DNA from: Promethearchaeota archaeon
GTDB lineage: Archaea > Asgardarchaeota > Lokiarchaeia > Sigyniarchaeales > Promethearchaeaceae
Assembly (NCBI GenBank): GCA_014729055.1
Contig: WJKO01000426.1
Location: forward strand, 1 to 16,828
DNA: 16,828 nt
Direction: 5' to 3'
A model generated the notes under the pieces. It was not told the origin of the DNA. It ran no database searches and saw only the letters and a program-made list of their open reading frames with translations. Shown here one piece after another: positions 15,093 through 16,828 of the stretch. Numbering within the stretch: position 1 is the stretch's first letter; every line of letters starts with the position of its first letter. A program made the translations under genes and the position numbers.

Positions 15093-16076
15093 ATGCTTGA
15101 AGATGATTCATTTAATTCGGAAAATAAGTACGATAAAATATTAATTATTGCAGATCCACACGGATTAATTAATGAACTTAAGGAATTTATCGGCAATATG
15201 CAAGAATTATATGGAAATACAATTGCGTATTGCATTCAATTAGGAGATTTTTGGAAAGGACGAAACGTAGTTTTTGGGAAAAAGACCTTTAATTTCTGGA
15301 AAGATCTCACTGCGTTTTATGATTTACCGTTTCCGATTTACTGCATAAAAGGTAATGAAGATATTAATATTCCTGATGAATGGTGGAAGAGCGGTATGAT
15401 ATCACTTCTTCCTAATTTACAAGATTTTATGTTGGAAGATTTTCGTGTGATACCAATTGATTACTTTGAAGAGGATCCAAAATTTTACAAGAAGATGGGC
15501 ATAAAGAAGTTTGTTCGACTTAGTCCTCCACCGAAATTTATGCAAGATCAGTATTATCCTTTTTATGATTTTGAACCCAGAGATGATGTGGAACCTCATC
15601 CTGTTTTAACAAGTGAGGAACCAATTGATTTTGTGTTATCTCATGTACCTGCCTATGGTCTTCTTGATAAAACCAGAGATGCTAAGACCCATAAAGAAAT
15701 AAGATTTACAGGTAATAAGTTTATTCGATTGGTTATAGATAGAAGAAGACCTAAAATAGTGTTTTTTGGGCATAATCACTTTGCAAACTATCAGATCTTC
15801 GGTGATATGTTGGTCATTAGCTGTGATAAATTCGTGCGAAAAATACCTGCATGGGCTGATGAAAGTTATTTGAGTAAAAAGAGCAGGAAGCGTCGTCATT
15901 TTAAGAAAAAATTAAAAGATAAATCTAAAAAGAAAGATAAAGATGAGAAAAATCTATTTAGTTATTGTCTAATTCAAAAAACGGAGCAAGGGCAAATTTT
16001 GGAAATGTATCGATGTGATAAGTTAATATTCCGATACGACATCAATGATAAGAACATTCTCTTATCCCGAGTTTGA
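15093..16076 (+). CDS. Calcineurin-like metallophosphoesterase
   Basis: A 327-residue cytoplasmic protein with no signal or membrane helix. The family's metal-binding motifs appear in order: DxH as Asp21-Pro-His23, GD as Gly51-Asp52, GNxD as Gly87-Asn-Glu-Asp90, a lone His184 (SHVP), and GHxH as Gly226-His227-Asn-His229. The usual GNH[DE] His is Glu89, and the GDxxDRG second Asp is absent (GDFWKG), so it is a divergent member. A block of about 27 residues (262-288), mostly Lys and Arg, sits before the final strands, which may be a surface loop contacting nucleic acid or acidic lipid. Substrate cannot be told; these enzymes include protein phosphatases, nucleases and nucleotide phosphodiesterases. 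It has its own apparent promoter region and converges with the gene behind it, with 12 bases between their stop codons. It is probably unrelated to the transporter operon. Confidence 0.85.
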   Translation: MLEDDSFNSENKYDKILIIADPHGLINELKEFIGNMQELYGNTIAYCIQLGDFWKGRNVVFGKKTFNFWKDLTAFYDLPFPIYCIKGNEDINIPDEWWKSGMISLLPNLQDFMLEDFRVIPIDYFEEDPKFYKKMGIKKFVRLSPPPKFMQDQYYPFYDFEPRDDVEPHPVLTSEEPIDFVLSHVPAYGLLDKTRDAKTHKEIRFTGNKFIRLVIDRRRPKIVFFGHNHFANYQIFGDMLVISCDKFVRKIPAWADESYLSKKSRKRRHFKKKLKDKSKKKDKDEKNLFSYCLIQKTEQGQILEMYRCDKLIFRYDINDKNILLSRV

Positions 16077-16088
16077 AAAATTAAAAAA

Positions 16089-16823
16089 CTAGATTTTTCT
16101 CAAACTGCTTAAATCTCTTACATGACTTCCTTCTTTGTTTTCCTTCAAATTATAATGCTTGGCTATAATCTTATATATTGAAAACATCATTAGTATGGAA
16201 TAGATGAGAGCCAATAATATCCCACCATATAAGAATAGGATAGAGAGCAATATTCCTATCAAGAATTTTATAATAATAAAAAATCCAGATAATTTGATAG
16301 AATCTTGCTGAAAATATTTTCTCAGATAAGATAAAGCGTAAAGAAGCGAAGAAATAAGAATCCAAACCATCTTGTCTCCTAACATATCAAGGCTGAATGT
16401 TTTATAGACTTGGTTCAATTCTGTATAAAATAAGAAGCCAAGAAATATGTGTCTAAATACGAATTCTTCTATAAAAAGTCTGATCGTAAATTCTATCATA
16501 TAATAGGGCTTTTTTGCTTTAGAAAAGAAATCTCCTTTTGTATCTAAACCGATTAAAGGATGATCTTTAATTAAATTAATCTCATCTTCATAAAGATAAT
16601 CAAAACCAAAGAAAATAAAATACCCACAAAAAATTACAAGGATCGGAATTGCAATTAAAAAGAAAATGGCGAAAAGAAAAAATTCGCTTCCAGAGATGGA
16701 AAGTGGAAATAGAATAATAGATCCGATATTAATCGGGAAGATAATGACCAATACTAAACAAATTGATGAAATTAAAAGCAAGATTTTATATTCTTTAAAA
16801 AAATCCTTTTTTTGATAATCCAT
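16089..16823 (-). CDS. CPBP-like (Abi/CaaX protease-type) membrane protein, divergent
   Basis: A 244-residue hydrophobic protein with about six to seven predicted helices (near 13-33, 46-74, 113-133, 152-167, 179-199 and 201-220). It contains EExxxR as Glu119-Glu120-Phe-Val-Phe-Arg124 at the start of a helix, the first motif of CPBP intramembrane proteases (CaaX processing, bacteriocin self-immunity). The second motif, FxxxH, appears as Tyr162-x-x-x-Tyr166 and the third, HxxxN, is not visible, so peptidase activity is doubtful. The C-terminal tail is polar and charged. The start at 16823 is the first ATG inside the window, but only five bases lie upstream, so a longer N-terminus cannot be excluded. 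The stop is TAG, and the gene converges with the metallophosphoesterase gene. The family call is moderate; an unassigned membrane protein is the alternative. Confidence 0.6.
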   Translation of the reverse strand: MDYQKKDFFKEYKILLLISSICLVLVIIFPINIGSIILFPLSISGSEFFLFAIFFLIAIPILVIFCGYFIFFGFDYLYEDEINLIKDHPLIGLDTKGDFFSKAKKPYYMIEFTIRLFIEEFVFRHIFLGFLFYTELNQVYKTFSLDMLGDKMVWILISSLLYALSYLRKYFQQDSIKLSGFFIIIKFLIGILLSILFLYGGILLALIYSILMMFSIYKIIAKHYNLKENKEGSHVRDLSSLRKI

Positions 16824-16828
16824 AAGAA

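Noticed and set aside
1..16828. CRISPR arrays, insertion sequences, tRNAs, rRNAs
   Set aside because: No regularly spaced direct repeats, transposase motifs, terminal inverted repeats or tRNA-like cloverleaf segments were seen on reading both strands.

Overview
The window is AT-rich (roughly one third G+C by eye) and gene-dense. Its style is archaeal: very large membrane-anchored ectodomain proteins rich in Asn and in N-x-S/T sequons, no peptidoglycan-related genes, T-rich gene ends and a strong AGGAGGT Shine-Dalgarno before one gene. An Asgard (Lokiarchaeia-like) archaeon is my best guess from protein style. No marker gene is present, so the lineage is inference and other AT-rich archaea are possible.

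Positions 1-14984 look like one plus-strand operon. In order: (1) the C-terminal part of a LolD/MacB/FtsE-type ABC ATPase with an unusual coiled-coil plus winged-helix-like tail; (2) a 952-residue, ten-helix FtsX/MacB-like permease; (3) a giant surface protein of about 1340 codons with CARDB/DUF11-like repeats and one C-terminal membrane helix, interrupted by a single in-frame TAA at codon 134; (4) a 1498-residue subtilisin-fold (S8) surface protein that has lost the catalytic Asp and His and the oxyanion Asn, followed by tandem beta domains, one membrane helix, a charged cytoplasmic helix and two zinc ribbons; (5) a second, paralogous 974-residue FtsX-like permease. Gaps are 77, 39, 0 and 21 bases.

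The arrangement suggests one complex. The ATPase would drive a heterodimer of the two paralogous permeases, and the two large single-span proteins lying between the permease genes would be their extracellular partners. This resembles FtsEX or MacB mechanotransmission, with a dead subtilisin in place of an active hydrolase. The complex is inferred from synteny and domain logic only.

Downstream, a 108-base AT-rich gap with T-tracts separates the operon from an apparently unrelated metallophosphoesterase (15093-16076, plus). That gene converges with a membrane protein on the minus strand (16089-16823), which keeps the EExxxR motif of CPBP-family membrane proteases but not their later histidine motifs. 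I saw no RNA genes, CRISPR arrays, insertion sequences or long DNA repeats, and no gene-free stretch longer than about 110 bases.
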